DNA of 64,000 nucleotides from Pelobates cultripes (Eukaryota > Chordata > Amphibia > Anura > Pelobatidae): positions 124,067,498 to 124,131,497 of the forward strand of contig OW240915.1 in the NCBI GenBank assembly GCA_933207985.1. Reading direction: 5' to 3'. A program made the translations under genes and the position numbers. How positions within the stretch are numbered: the first letter of the stretch is position 1; every line of letters starts with the position of its first letter. The notes under the pieces were generated by a model, which saw only the letters and a program-made list of their open reading frames with translations, searched no databases and had not been told where the DNA came from. Of the stretch, positions 21,440 to 31,645 are shown piece by piece.

Positions 21440-21925
21440 ACACCACGCGCACACACACAATGCATCCCTATACACACAGAAACACAACATGCTTCCCTTA
21501 CACACAGAGAAACATACAATGCAACCCTTACACATAAAGACAATGCATCCTTTGTACATATACACAAAAACACACAATGCATCCCTTACACACACATGCA
21601 AACGCACACTGCTTCTCTTACACAAACACAGAAACACAATGCATCTCTTTCACACACTCAACGAACCCATTAGAGACACACATAGAAACACACTTTGCAT
21701 CCCTTATGCATACAAACACAGATTCACACAATGCATCCCTTACACACGACAAGAAACACACAATACATCCCTTATACACAAACACTCACTGCTTTCTATC
21801 CCTTACACAAAAACACACTGCTTCCACTACACACAAACTTGGATCCCTATACACTTCATTCCATAAGCACACACATTAGATCCTCTACAGTAACACATAA
21901 CACATCCCCTACACACTCTACTCCC
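21440..21925. repeat. CACA-rich minisatellite
   Basis: Irregular units of about 33 bp with ACACAATGCATCCCTTACACAC and AAACACACTGCTTC. It adjoins the purine-rich array directly. The same words in complement make up the array at 63255-64000. Confidence 0.9.
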
Positions 21926-22228
21926 TGTGAGCGGACTCATGGGTGGAACATGTAGGTGGACTTATGGGTGGGCTTTATGGGCATACTCACCGTCAGGCCC
22001 TGGGGCCCAGACCTTGAGCTATGTAAGAGGCCCCAAAAAATTGAGCTGCTTCCCGTTTTCCCAGAACATTGAATTTTGTGACCACAGTTACAAACAGCCT
22101 CCAGAGATCCTGTTCTACACCAGACCAGTGGAGCCAGACTGCAGCCAGAGCCCATCACCATCCTCATCTGATTGTAAGTAGGCAATCTAGTATAATATTA
22201 GTGACACTAATCTCTAATTTACCTCACA

Positions 22229-22354
22229 TTAAATGGACACTATAGTCCCCAGAACCACTGCAGCTTAATAAAGTTGTTCTGGTGTCTATAGTTTGTCCCT
22301 GCAGGCTTTTTAATGTAAACACACACTGTGTGCCCCACTGGCACTAATTCATAT
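22229..22354. mobile_element. T2-like MITE, left part
   Basis: Begins TTAAATGGACACTATAG and contains CCAGAACCACTGCAGCTT followed by AAGTTGTTCTGGTG. It stops at the ERV insertion point (TSD ATAT at 22351-22354). Its right end is not recognisable after 36097. Confidence 0.5.
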
Positions 22355-22779
22355 TGTGATGGGATTCCAGCATGGTCAAAATTTAGTAGGCCAAAATCTC
22401 CATGTGGCATATGTGTATGTTGTGTCAGTTAGTTAGCTACACGTAGCTAGGATACTGTCATCAGTGTACTGAGCATGTGCAGGAATGCAGGAACTGAAAT
22501 TGCACTTATTTCCTTTGTCTTGGATGAGCCATGTGGTTTGACTAGATGTACAAGTCTATATTCTGCTCATTGATTGGTTAAAGGTATATGTGGGTGTAGC
22601 TATTAATGGGAGGAGTTATAGTGCTATATAAGGAATGTACACTATGTGTTGGTCTCTCAGAATGTTGGAACAGGAGTTCATCTGAGACCCGATCGGTAAT
22701 GTGAATAAAGGCCTCTTACTTCCTGAAGACTTGTGTCCAATATCTCTGTGTTTGGCTTCTGCATGCTTACACTGCAACA
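22355..22779 (+). mobile_element. ERV 5' LTR
   Basis: TGTGATGGGATTCC at the start and ACACTGCAACA at the end. A TATA box CTATATAAGG lies at 22624-22633 and an AATAAA signal at about 22705. Differences from the 3' LTR that I can see are GGTCTC against GGTATC and GCATGC against GCGTGC. Confidence 0.9.
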
Positions 22780-25239
22780 TTTCTGGTGCATTGGCAGTGG
22801 GAACCTCATCGCACGGAAGCTGGCGCAGAGATTTGAGACAGTAAACTTTTACCGAACCTTCTACGCTACAATCCTGGACTTCTACTGCGTGGACCTCCTT
22901 TCGTCTCGGCGCCACTGGCCTTTTGTCCAGGAGATCATCGGCTTCTGCGCAGTGAGTCCCGGATTGTTCCGTCTATGAGTGAACCCAGGTCCAGGAACTA
23001 ACAGGTAAGATTGATACCGTTAGAGCGGTAGACCCACAAGGGGTTTTATATTTGGAACCAGTTATTGGAATCTGCCTGTCCTGAGGGATGGAAGAAGCAA
23101 AGGCGCACTGCTTATCTGGATATTAGACGCTCTGTAGTCAGCCCGTCTAATATAGGTGGTATTGTCAGACTGAGTTCTGGTGTAAATAGCTCATGTCGGA
23201 CACCGGTGTCCTGTCTTGACTAGCGTATCTAGGGTGTAAATTTTGTTCGCTAGGTCGGGGGGACCGGGAGACTAGCATACTCTGTTGTATATTATAGTTT
23301 GCTAGATTTCAACCTATCTTAACTAAGTGTGCTCTGTTGTAAATCCAGCCACTAGATTATTGATGGTTTCATAGACTAGCTGGGTACTGTGTAAATTCTG
23401 CCCTCTAGTTCGCTATACGTGGTGTCTGGGCAGCGAAGAACTTATCGAATCTCTGGTGTATAAATAGATCGAAAGCTCTCGAGGTGCTGGCCAGTTAGAA
23501 TAGTTGGGATTATTGTAAATGTTGTTAAATATATTGTAGTTGGTGAATTGGTTAACTTGTATGTCCTACTAGAAAGTTAGAGCTCTGCTGTCTAGTGGGA
23601 GTGTAAATTGTGTGTATAACTGTAAAATAGCGCACGGTACCATAACTACTGACATGTACCATAACCACTGACATTGTGTAAAAATTACTAACAATTGCTG
23701 TTTTATGTTATATGTATAATACCATAACTGTTACTAACTGATCTGTGACTTTAAAACTGTATTATAACCACTTACTAACTGTACCATAACCACTGACTGT
23801 AAAGATGAGGTTACTAGAATGTGATATAGTTGGTTAGTCAAAAGTTGATTTATAGTACGGATAATTGTAGAGATGAAATTGTTGAAATGTTATGTGATCG
23901 GTTAGTTTATATGGATTAATAGCGTGGATAGTTGTATGGTTTGAATAATAGTTACATTGATAAGTGTATAGTCTTTGGTGGGTTTTTGATTTAATTTCGT
24001 GTGTGCGACGTCGTGATATTGTTGAACATGTGAGGATCCTGTGTGTGCGTGTATGTGTGTGTTTGGGCCTAGTAAGGAGATTGGTGTGATTGTTGAAACT
24101 GTGTGTATATTTGTACAGCTTTTTGAATCAGACATTCTGTTGAAATAATCTTCTGATTCACAAGACTGTTGGTCCTTTGTCTTGTATGTTTAAAAAAAAA
24201 AAAAAGTAAGGAGTAGCCTCTCCTGGTGGCTGCATGGCCTCCATGTGGCAGTCTTCACTTAAATTTAGTGCAGGGTGTACATGTGGCTGTAACTAGTAGG
24301 CCGGAATTCTATGATCAGTTTCTATACATTGACTGTTGGAAACTGATTGTTGAAAAACTGCCTTGGTGAGTTAAACTGTGTCATATGAGAAACAATGTAG
24401 CCATATGGTGATCAGAACTAAGGCCTTAATTACAACTGCTTTGGACATCCCCTCCCCCCCCCTGGCATCTGATTACCAACCCCCCTATTCATCCTCCAAA
24501 GTAGCCACGCCCCTATTCTTCTTCCCAAGCTAAAAACTGATATAGTCAGTATTTGCACTCCCCCTGCTCTACTGTCCCCGCCTACCCACATACCTATCTG
24601 TTATTGTGTTTCAAACTCTTGTATTTCTGTACTACTCCCCCTCCCCCTAATCAATGATCAATGGTATAAGATGGTATATTGTCTTTTTTTTAGTTACTGG
24701 ATGGGCCCCTCCCAGCTTTGTCCAAAATGTCCCCTTTTACTAAACTATAAACTGAAATGTTTAATTTACCTTAGAACTAAAGATTTAATCAAGCCTAGAT
24801 ATCAGGGTGGACAGTGATTAAAATAAGTAATAATAAAATAGGGACATAATTAATTAAAGTCTATCTGCTTCATTAGACTTTAGGGAGGCACTCTTGGCCA
24901 CCTACTGGCCATCTTCGGGAGTTACATTGATAATACATTGTTTATAACAGATAGAAGTAGGATTACTTACCCTATTTTAATATATTTATTGCTATAAGGT
25001 TTTATTTTATGTATAAATATATTAAAAGTTAAGTTTTCTTATTAGACCCATAAAGATTATTTTGATACAATTACCCTCTGGTGACACCTACTGGTAGGTT
25101 TTTGGTTTAACACTTTAAAAAAAACGTTTTTTCATCCACCAAATGCTGACTAATAAAATTAGCTCACCCCCTTACACCTATCTTACTACTCCTAGACTGG
25201 AACCTATTATTGAGCAGCCTTGCCGAAGTCCCATATTAG
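22780..25239 (+). other. ERV primer-binding site and long leader with tandem repeats
   Basis: The PBS region begins TTTCTGGTGCATTGGCAGTG immediately after the LTR; the tRNA was not identified. Between about 23200 and 23420 are four imperfect repeats of 60-70 bp with the core GACTAGC...CTGTGTAAATTNTG...CTAG. An A-run lies at 24191-24204. 24430-24700 is C-rich, possibly the ruins of a proline-rich Gag segment. No ORF covers matrix or the capsid N-terminal domain. Parts of this leader recur on the minus strand at 15650-16725. Confidence 0.7.
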
Positions 25240-25836
25240 AGACTGCTTGAGTCAAATAGATTGTACACTCCTTTCAATCCTGAAGCCCCTGAAAACTTCC
25301 GAATGATAGACTCAGCATTTGTCAGCCAGGCCCAAGGTGATATTAAAAGGAAATTACAGAAATTAGAGGGATTTGTAGGGATGTCCATATTACAGCTAAT
25401 GGAGATTGCAAATACAGTATATATGAATAGGGAGACAGAGGTAAAGCGGGAGGAAGAACGTAAAATGAGGAAAAGGGCAGATATGCTAGCGGTAGCTATC
25501 TTAAGTGTAGAAAGACAGGGAAGTGAATAGAGGAGACGAGAATAGGCTGAGCAAGGGACCTTTAAGTAGGAATCAATGTGCGTATTGTAGAAAGGAGGGA
25601 CATTGGAAGAGTTAGTGTCCACAGAGAGAGCAGTATGAAGGTGATAGACAAGGAGAGAGAAGGGTACGAGGAGGTTATAGTGGTAGTTATAGAGTAAGAG
25701 GAAGTTTTAGAGGGAATGGTGGGAATAGTAGAGGAAATGTTCAAGGAGACAGATACTATCCACCCACGCAGAGACCTAGAGAAAGAGAGGATAGAGATTT
25801 TGTGGGTCTGGCTGATACTATCATGGAAGATTATTG
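25240..25836 (+). pseudogene. ERV gag remnant: capsid C-terminal part and nucleocapsid
   Basis: The frame opens after a TAG at 25237 and runs 97 codons to a TAG at 25528. It resembles the end of gammaretroviral capsid: YTPFNPEAPEN, FVSQAQGDIKRKLQKLEGF, then a basic charged helix EVKREEERKMRKRADML. The nucleocapsid follows in another frame with one CCHC knuckle, CAYCRKEGHWKS-x-C (about 25578-25620), whose last part contains a stop, then Arg/Gly-rich sequence. A single knuckle and the charged helix are gammaretroviral traits. Matrix and the capsid N-terminal domain are missing, so no particle could be made. Confidence 0.8.
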
Positions 25837-25839
25837 ATA

Positions 25840-26245
25840 CCGACCGGGCTCCATCCCACTTGGTCGAGCGGAGCCTATGGTCGATGTAGCAATAGGGGGA
25901 AAGAGAAGTTCTTTCATGATCGACACAGGTGCTGAACATTCTGTGGTGACTAAGATGGTGGCTCCACCTTCGGGGAAGACTATAACTGTGATAGGAGCTA
26001 CTGGGAGAAGTGCAGCTAGACCGGTTCTTAAGAGTCGCACTTGTATTCTGGGAGGCCATGTGGTGAAGCATCAGTTCCTATATATGCTCTATTATCTCTA
26101 TTATTATAGAGATCTATTATCGAAGCTTTAAGCTCAGATAACCTTTTACCTAATGGATCAACATCTCTGAAGTTTAAGGGATTGCCAGGCATAATGGCGA
26201 TATCAGTGCCAAGGGAAGAAGAATGACACTTCTATTCCATAGTGA
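25840..26245 (+). pseudogene. ERV protease and start of the pre-RT region
   Basis: Contains the retropepsin active-site stretch FMIDTGAEHSVVT (about 25913-25950), preceded by VDVAIGGK, followed by GATGRSAARPVLK and ILGGHVVKHQFLY. The frame ends at 26129, and further protease/RT linker wording continues in a second frame (LPNGSTS, PGIMAISVPREEE) until the gypsy element at 26251. It belongs to the same provirus as 33057-33360. Broken by at least one frameshift and stops. Confidence 0.75.
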
Positions 26246-26250
26246 CAAGT

Positions 26251-27416
26251 TGTTACAAAAGACTGAAACTAACTATGTTACTGTTTGCTAACCGATGGAT
26301 ACTGTTTGTCCCCGCATAAGTTTAAAATGAAAAGACGCACGAATGGATTACCCGAACCATTATAAGGGACCCATTCGTGGTACGAACAGGGGACCCCCCA
26401 GAATTGGCGTGTGCCGCCACTTAACCCCGTCACCCCGCAAACTGCCGAACGCTCGACCACCCAGCCAGCGGCGTGTGGCAGCCATTAACCACCCAGGCAG
26501 CTGCGGTTTGTGGTTAACCACAACGTAATTGATAAGCCTGGGGGGCATCAACGTTCGCATCTAAATACCGAACGGAATCCACCGAACTACCAACCGAACG
26601 ACGACCCCCTACAGCGGGCCGCGTGGCGGTCATTAACTTGTGGTTTCTGCGGTTAACCGCAGGTCAAGTACCCTGCTACCAGGTGGTCCTCATTCCCTTA
26701 CCGAACGAGCCCCACTACCAGACAGACAGCGGGACTTCGCATGAACTGATACCGAGTTTAGTTCCACGAGTTAGACACGAAGTCCCGCTGCCCGCTAAAC
26801 CAGCAGAAAACATGGCCGCCAACAAAGACTAACAATCTCAAAATGCCGAACGGACTTTATACGGCAGAAACAGTCCATTCTGTTCGTGGGATTAGAGCGC
26901 CATTCGCCTGTTTTATATACACGAACGCGAGCCTTCAGATGAATGGTAGAATGAGTGGTTTCCCTGTAATAATGTACAAGTTATGGATTTTCATGTAGTT
27001 TTCTGGGACATAATAAAACGTGGTCTTTTGTGCGCTTGGAGATAATTAGATTGTAAAACCGTTGGCCTCATTATCTCCAAGCTGGGCGGGTACTAATTCA
27101 AATGATACAGTGTACTGTGATTGGTCACCTGTTTGTACTGTACCTGTATTCCATCAGGTCCACAGGGGGCTGTCCTTGGACCTGAGGAATCACATAAATT
27201 GCGATTGCTATGTGCCAGTAAAGCCAGTTCGTTTTGACCCTCAACTTGCAGCCTCGACTCATGTTGTAGGGATCCGGGATATTGAGGCTTATTTCGTGCT
27301 TGGGGATATTCTACACTTGCAGCTTGCTACCGAAAGACCTCCGTTCGACTCTCTGCAGCGGGGACCAGGACATCCAAGCGATCAACCCTCCTGCTAGACC
27401 GGGGGCAATCGTAACA
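26251..27416 (+). mobile_element. Gmr1-like element 5' LTR
   Basis: Contains GCTGCGGTTTGTGGTTAACC (about 26498) and the shorter CTGCGGTTAACCGCAG (about 26648), repeated CGAACG words, an AATAAAAC polyadenylation-like signal (about 27009), paired GAGATAATTAG/ATTATCTCCAAG boxes and the CCCTCAAC...GCAGCCTCGACTCATGTTGTAGGG end region. Confidence 0.92.
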
Positions 27417-27418
27417 AT

Positions 27419-27436
27419 TGGTGGCAGCGGCGGGAT
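27419..27436 (+). promoter_or_regulatory. Primer-binding site
   Basis: TGGTGGCAGCGGCGGGAT, two bases after the LTR end. Closely similar sites follow the LTRs ending at 61504 and (minus strand) at 8887. The matching tRNA 3' end was not determined. Confidence 0.8.
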
Positions 27437-27471
27437 CATCCTGGCATTCCTGAGAGAGATATATAAGACAG

Positions 27472-28350
27472 ATGGAGAACAACTACGATAAGCTGAAGCG
27501 TACCACGTTAAAGGATATACTGGAGAGCCGTGGGGGAAACGCAAGTAACCGGCCGAGAAGGGAATTGATTGCCTACCTAAACGAGTTGGATCTAAGCTTC
27601 ACCATAGCAGAACCGACGGTAACCCCCAGCGATGAAAAGACAAGGATTGTCCGGGAAAGGCTGCCTCTATACGGGCCGAACCCCTCCGTAGAGCTGGTGC
27701 AGCAACTAATGGCAGAAGCCGAGGCGGACATACAGCGGGCTCGAGCCCACGAGCTGAACCTAGTGACCGCACAACAGGGAGCCACCGCTAATAGCCACAC
27801 GGGCTCCCCGGAGACTACAGAACAGCCGAAAATTCCGTTCGCGGCGTTCAAGCCGTTCGCGGAAAATGAGATGGGGATAGATGAATTTTTGGCAGATTTC
27901 GAAAGACAGTGTGCTCTGCATCAGCTCCCCATTTCCGCGTGGCCACGTATCCTGGCAGGAAAGTTAACCGGGCGGGCCATGGAAGCTTTCAGGACACTCA
28001 GCGCCGAAGAGGTAGCCCAGTATCCCACAGTGAAGGAGACGCTACTGAAGCGGTACGCTGTGACCCCAGACACTTACCGAAGGCAGTTCCGCAACACAAA
28101 GAAAAAAACGAATGACACCCATGCCGAATGGGCACACCGCATGCGGAGAGCTGCTACCCATTGGATTACCGGGTGTCGGGCCGTCACGGCCGCAGAAATA
28201 TTGGAACTTTTCTTGTTAGAACATTTTTATGAGGGTCTGGAACAAAAAGACCGGGAGTGGTTGAAAGACCGGCGTTCCGCTAACCTACACGAAGCAGCCC
28301 GGTTACACGGGATGCGCAATTACAGGAGTTCAGCAATGCCCGAACGGTAA
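27472..28350 (+). CDS. gag: Gag with SCAN-like capsid domain (Gmr1-like element)
   Basis: 292 codons from the first ATG, 55 bp after the LTR. Residues 1-40 are basic and helical (MENNYDKLKRTTLKDIL). The middle has a linker rich in T, S and E. KIPFAAFKPF (about 121-130) opens the capsid, with FLADFERQCALHQLP after it. Residues about 198-275 resemble the SCAN domain: YRRQFRN...WAHRMRRAATHWI and EILELFLLEHFYEGL. SCAN is known to derive from Gmr1-like Gag capsid. The frame ends at a TAA before the zinc knuckle, which lies 86 nt further on in the pol frame (+1 relative to gag; the two frames overlap at 28265-28350). Whether this reflects programmed frameshifting or a mutation is unclear. Copy 3 (18795-20328) is too decayed to decide. 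Confidence 0.85.
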   Translation: MENNYDKLKRTTLKDILESRGGNASNRPRRELIAYLNELDLSFTIAEPTVTPSDEKTRIVRERLPLYGPNPSVELVQQLMAEAEADIQRARAHELNLVTAQQGATANSHTGSPETTEQPKIPFAAFKPFAENEMGIDEFLADFERQCALHQLPISAWPRILAGKLTGRAMEAFRTLSAEEVAQYPTVKETLLKRYAVTPDTYRRQFRNTKKKTNDTHAEWAHRMRRAATHWITGCRAVTAAEILELFLLEHFYEGLEQKDREWLKDRRSANLHEAARLHGMRNYRSSAMPER

Positions 28351-28351
28351 C

Positions 28352-28612
28352 TCGCCCCGAAGCAAGAGAGGGGTACCGACCAACTCCACGAACGGAGTTT
28401 CGCAACCCTACCCTCAGGAACGCTCCCGACCCACATGTTATAAGTGCAAGCAGCCGGGGCACCTGATAGCGAGTTGCCCCCTCAACAACAATTACCCCGC
28501 ACGGAACTATAATTCCTCTCCAACGGGAAACAATCGTCCAGCTCGAGCGTTTTGCCTGGAACAAGACAGTCCTCTAGAAGAGTACCTGGGACCCCTACAT
28601 GAAGCTAATCCT
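28352..28612 (+). other. CCHC zinc knuckle and gag-pol junction, in the pol frame
   Basis: In the same frame as pol, open since 28265. CYKCKQPGHLIASC (28436-28477) is a Cys-X2-Cys-X4-His-X4-Cys knuckle, the nucleic-acid-binding part of nucleocapsid. A linker follows (Asn/Ser-rich, then LEEYLGPLHEANPVYAASDN) before protease. The first ATG in this frame is at 28613, so natural translation probably enters from gag. Confidence 0.8.
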
Positions 28613-31600
28613 GTGTATGCCGCCAGTGACAATAGACAACACCACCGGCAAGAGGTACTGCTAGAGGGTCGTCCCACACAGGGGTTAAGAGACACCGGGG
28701 CCACGATCACCTTGGTACAAAGCCGGTTAGTTCCCGAATACAAACGCTCACCTGACACAGTGGCTGTCCGGGTGGCTGGAGGGGACATATACAAACTACC
28801 CACAGCAAAGGTACACTTGGATTGGGGTGCGGGAAAAGGACTTGTGAGGGTGGGAATAATGGATAATTTGCCAGCCGACCTGGGACCTATGACTTCAGCT
28901 TATGCCCCTTCTTACAACGCTGAGGCACATCCCGTGACGACCCGGTCACAAGCAGGACGAGTACGAGACCCTTCACCAGTGCGGGAGGCTCAGGTAAGAC
29001 TTAACCCGACTGTGACCACCCCTCCTACCCCTTTGCCCTGGGACACCCCTGCAGCCTTTGAGGCTGAAACCAAAACTGATCCGACGCTCCAAAAATATAG
29101 GGAACGGGCTGACACAGGGGCTGGGGGACCAGACCAGGAGACTTTTGCATGGGAACAGGGCCGACTGTACCGACACACAGAGAAAAAGGGCCACCGGAGG
29201 AGACATTTAGTAATACCCCACAAGTATAGGCGGGATATCCTCCGGGTGGGTCATGATATTCCCTTAGCCGGGCACCTGGCAGTAACCCGTACCCTGCACC
29301 GTATTACCCATACCTTGTTCTGGCCAGGAGTACATGCCGATGTAAGGTCCTATTGTAATACGTGTGAGGTGTGCCAACGGGTAGGCAAACAAGGAGACCA
29401 CCCCAAGGCACATCTTGTGAACATGCCCATTATCGACGAGCCATTTAGCCGGGTAGCCATCGACTTAGTTGGGCCCCTAGCCACCCCTAGTCCCTCTGGC
29501 AAGAGATACATTCTTACCATAGTGGATTACGCTACCCGCTACCCAGAAGCTGTGGCTTTATCTAATATCCAGGCAGACACAGTGGCTAATGCCTTAGTGC
29601 AGGTATTCTCTCGGGTAGGATTCCCTAGGGAGATCTTATCCGACAGAGGATCACAGTTCACGGCAGAGCTGACCCAGCAGCAATGGCACGTTTGCAAAAT
29701 TAAATCCCTGCTTAGCTCTCCGTACCACCCCCAGACCAATGGGTTATGTGAGCGGTTCAACGGAACCCTCAAGCAGATGTTAAAAACCTTTACTCAGGAG
29801 TATAGGGACTGGGAACGTTTCCTGCCGCACCTCCTGTTCGCTTACCGGGAAGTGCCCCAGGAAACCACCGGGTTCTCTCCCTTTGAGCTGTTATACGGTC
29901 GCAAGGTACGGGGTCCCCTGAACCTGATCCGTGAGCACTGGGAGGGAGAGACCGAGAACGCCGGGGTCCCCATCGTGCCTTACGTACTGGAGCTCTGGGA
30001 CCGAATGGAGCAATTGGCTAAGTCAGTCCAGGCCAACCTCCAGGCGGCCCAGGGGCGACAGAAAGTCTGGTACGACCGGGGGGCATGGCGAAGAAGCTCC
30101 TGTCTCGGGCAGAAAGTCATGGTACTAAAACCTGTTAAGACAGACAAGCTGCAAGCAGCCTGGCAGGGTCCCTACCAGATAGTGGAAAAGAGAGGGGACA
30201 CCACTTATGTAATTGCCAGCTGTCACGATGAAAACTTAAGAAAGATATTTCACGTGAACATGCTGAAGGAATACTTGCAGAGACCCGAGGAAGTGTCAGC
30301 CATATGTAGCCCTGCGCACGAGGACGCAGATAGTTTACCCATACCCGACTTATTAACCCCTAAATCCCCGGCTGAAATAGTGACCCAAGTGCAGATTGGG
30401 GACAGACTTAGCCCAGTTGAGAGGGAGCAGCTACACAAACTGCTCCGAGAGAAACAAGCCATGTTCTCCCAAGAACCAGGGTACACTGAGCTGACCACTC
30501 ACCAAGTAGATACCCCCGGCCAAAACCCTTTGAGACAGGCGCCCTACCGAATTCCGGAGGCAGTAAGAACAGGCATGAAAAGAGAAATAGATGAGATGCT
30601 GCGACTAGGGGTCATTGAAGCTTCCGATAGCCCCTGGGCATCCCCGGTGGTTCTGGTCCCCAAAAAGGACTGCACCACCAGATTCTGTGTGGACTACTGG
30701 AAACTCAATGACAAAACTGTCACCGATGCCTACCCCATGCCCAGAGTGGATGAGCTACTAGATCGCATAGCCAGGGGGAACTACCTAACTACCATTGACC
30801 TCTGTAAGGGTTACTGGCAAATTCCCCTGGCCAGGGAGGCTGTCCCCAAGTCGGCCTTCGTCACCCCGTTCGGTTTGTACCACTTTAAGGTCATGCAGTT
30901 CGGGATGAAGAATGCCCCCGCTACATTCCAACGCTTGGTGGACAAACTCCTTGATGGCTTCCAGGAGTTTGCCTGCGCATACCTGGACGACATAGCAATC
31001 CATAGTGCGACCTGGGAGGAACACTTGGCTCATGTGGGAATAGTTCTGGACCAGATTCGAGCCGCCGGCCTGACGCTAAAGCCAGAAAAATGTCACTTTG
31101 GAATGGCTGAGGTGCAGTACCTGGGCCACCAGGTAGGCTGTGGGAAGCAACGACCGGAGCCAGCTAAAATAGAAGCAGTCGCCAACTGGCCCACTCCACA
31201 CACTAAGACCCAAGTGCTAGCCTTCTTGGGTACCGCTGGGTACTACAGGAGATTTGTACCGGAGTATAGCGCCATTGCCAAACCCCTGACTGACCTGATA
31301 AAGAAAAACCTTCTCCGACAGGTCCTGTGGTCTCCCCACTGTGAAACTGCTTTCCAAGCCCTCAAAACTGCGTTGATTAATGCTCCTGTCTTGGCTGCCC
31401 CAGCCCCTAATCGACGTTTTATTGTCCATACAGACGCTTCCATGTTCGGGCTGGGAGCTGTCCTCAGCCAAGTAGGAGATGATGGGAAGGAACATCCGAT
31501 TGCCTACATCAGTCGAAAACTCCTACCACGCGAAGTCAGCTATGCTGCAGTAGAAAAGGAAGAAGTGTTTGGCTCTGGTGTGGGCATTAAAGAAGTTAAC

Positions 31601-31645
31601 CCCCTATTTGTATGGACAGGAGTTCACTCTGGTTACAGACCATAA
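28613..31645 (+). CDS. pol: Pol polyprotein: protease, integrase, reverse transcriptase, RNase H start (Gmr1-like order)
   Basis: 1010 codons. Protease: RDTGATITLV, active-site D27-T-G. The later VLLGND motif seen in copy 3 is absent by an 18-nt deletion (after residue 88). Integrase: zinc-binding H214, H221, C251, C254; catalytic D284 (AIDLVGP), D344 (SDRGSQFT), E380 (NGLCERFNGTLK), a DD35E spacing; GPY/F module at 519-545 (GPYQIV...HVNMLKEY). RT: YRIPEA...SPWASPVVLVPKKD, D729 (TTIDLCKGYWQ), FGMKNAPATFQR, YLDD at 790-793. RNase H begins IVHTDASMFGLGAVLSQ (D941). After residue 981 a 4-bp insertion shifts the frame and the last 27 residues are spurious. CVDYWKLN has Trp where related elements usually have Arg, a possible CpG change. 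Confidence 0.93.
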   Translation: MYAASDNRQHHRQEVLLEGRPTQGLRDTGATITLVQSRLVPEYKRSPDTVAVRVAGGDIYKLPTAKVHLDWGAGKGLVRVGIMDNLPADLGPMTSAYAPSYNAEAHPVTTRSQAGRVRDPSPVREAQVRLNPTVTTPPTPLPWDTPAAFEAETKTDPTLQKYRERADTGAGGPDQETFAWEQGRLYRHTEKKGHRRRHLVIPHKYRRDILRVGHDIPLAGHLAVTRTLHRITHTLFWPGVHADVRSYCNTCEVCQRVGKQGDHPKAHLVNMPIIDEPFSRVAIDLVGPLATPSPSGKRYILTIVDYATRYPEAVALSNIQADTVANALVQVFSRVGFPREILSDRGSQFTAELTQQQWHVCKIKSLLSSPYHPQTNGLCERFNGTLKQMLKTFTQEYRDWERFLPHLLFAYREVPQETTGFSPFELLYGRKVRGPLNLIREHWEGETENAGVPIVPYVLELWDRMEQLAKSVQANLQAAQGRQKVWYDRGAWRRSSCLGQKVMVLKPVKTDKLQAAWQGPYQIVEKRGDTTYVIASCHDENLRKIFHVNMLKEYLQRPEEVSAICSPAHEDADSLPIPDLLTPKSPAEIVTQVQIGDRLSPVEREQLHKLLREKQAMFSQEPGYTELTTHQVDTPGQNPLRQAPYRIPEAVRTGMKREIDEMLRLGVIEASDSPWASPVVLVPKKDCTTRFCVDYWKLNDKTVTDAYPMPRVDELLDRIARGNYLTTIDLCKGYWQIPLAREAVPKSAFVTPFGLYHFKVMQFGMKNAPATFQRLVDKLLDGFQEFACAYLDDIAIHSATWEEHLAHVGIVLDQIRAAGLTLKPEKCHFGMAEVQYLGHQVGCGKQRPEPAKIEAVANWPTPHTKTQVLAFLGTAGYYRRFVPEYSAIAKPLTDLIKKNLLRQVLWSPHCETAFQALKTALINAPVLAAPAPNRRFIVHTDASMFGLGAVLSQVGDDGKEHPIAYISRKLLPREVSYAAVEKEEVFGSGVGIKEVNPLFVWTGVHSGYRP

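Noticed and set aside
21342..21866. 174-codon His/Thr-rich frame
   Set aside because: CA-rich minisatellite; no conserved domain and units out of phase.
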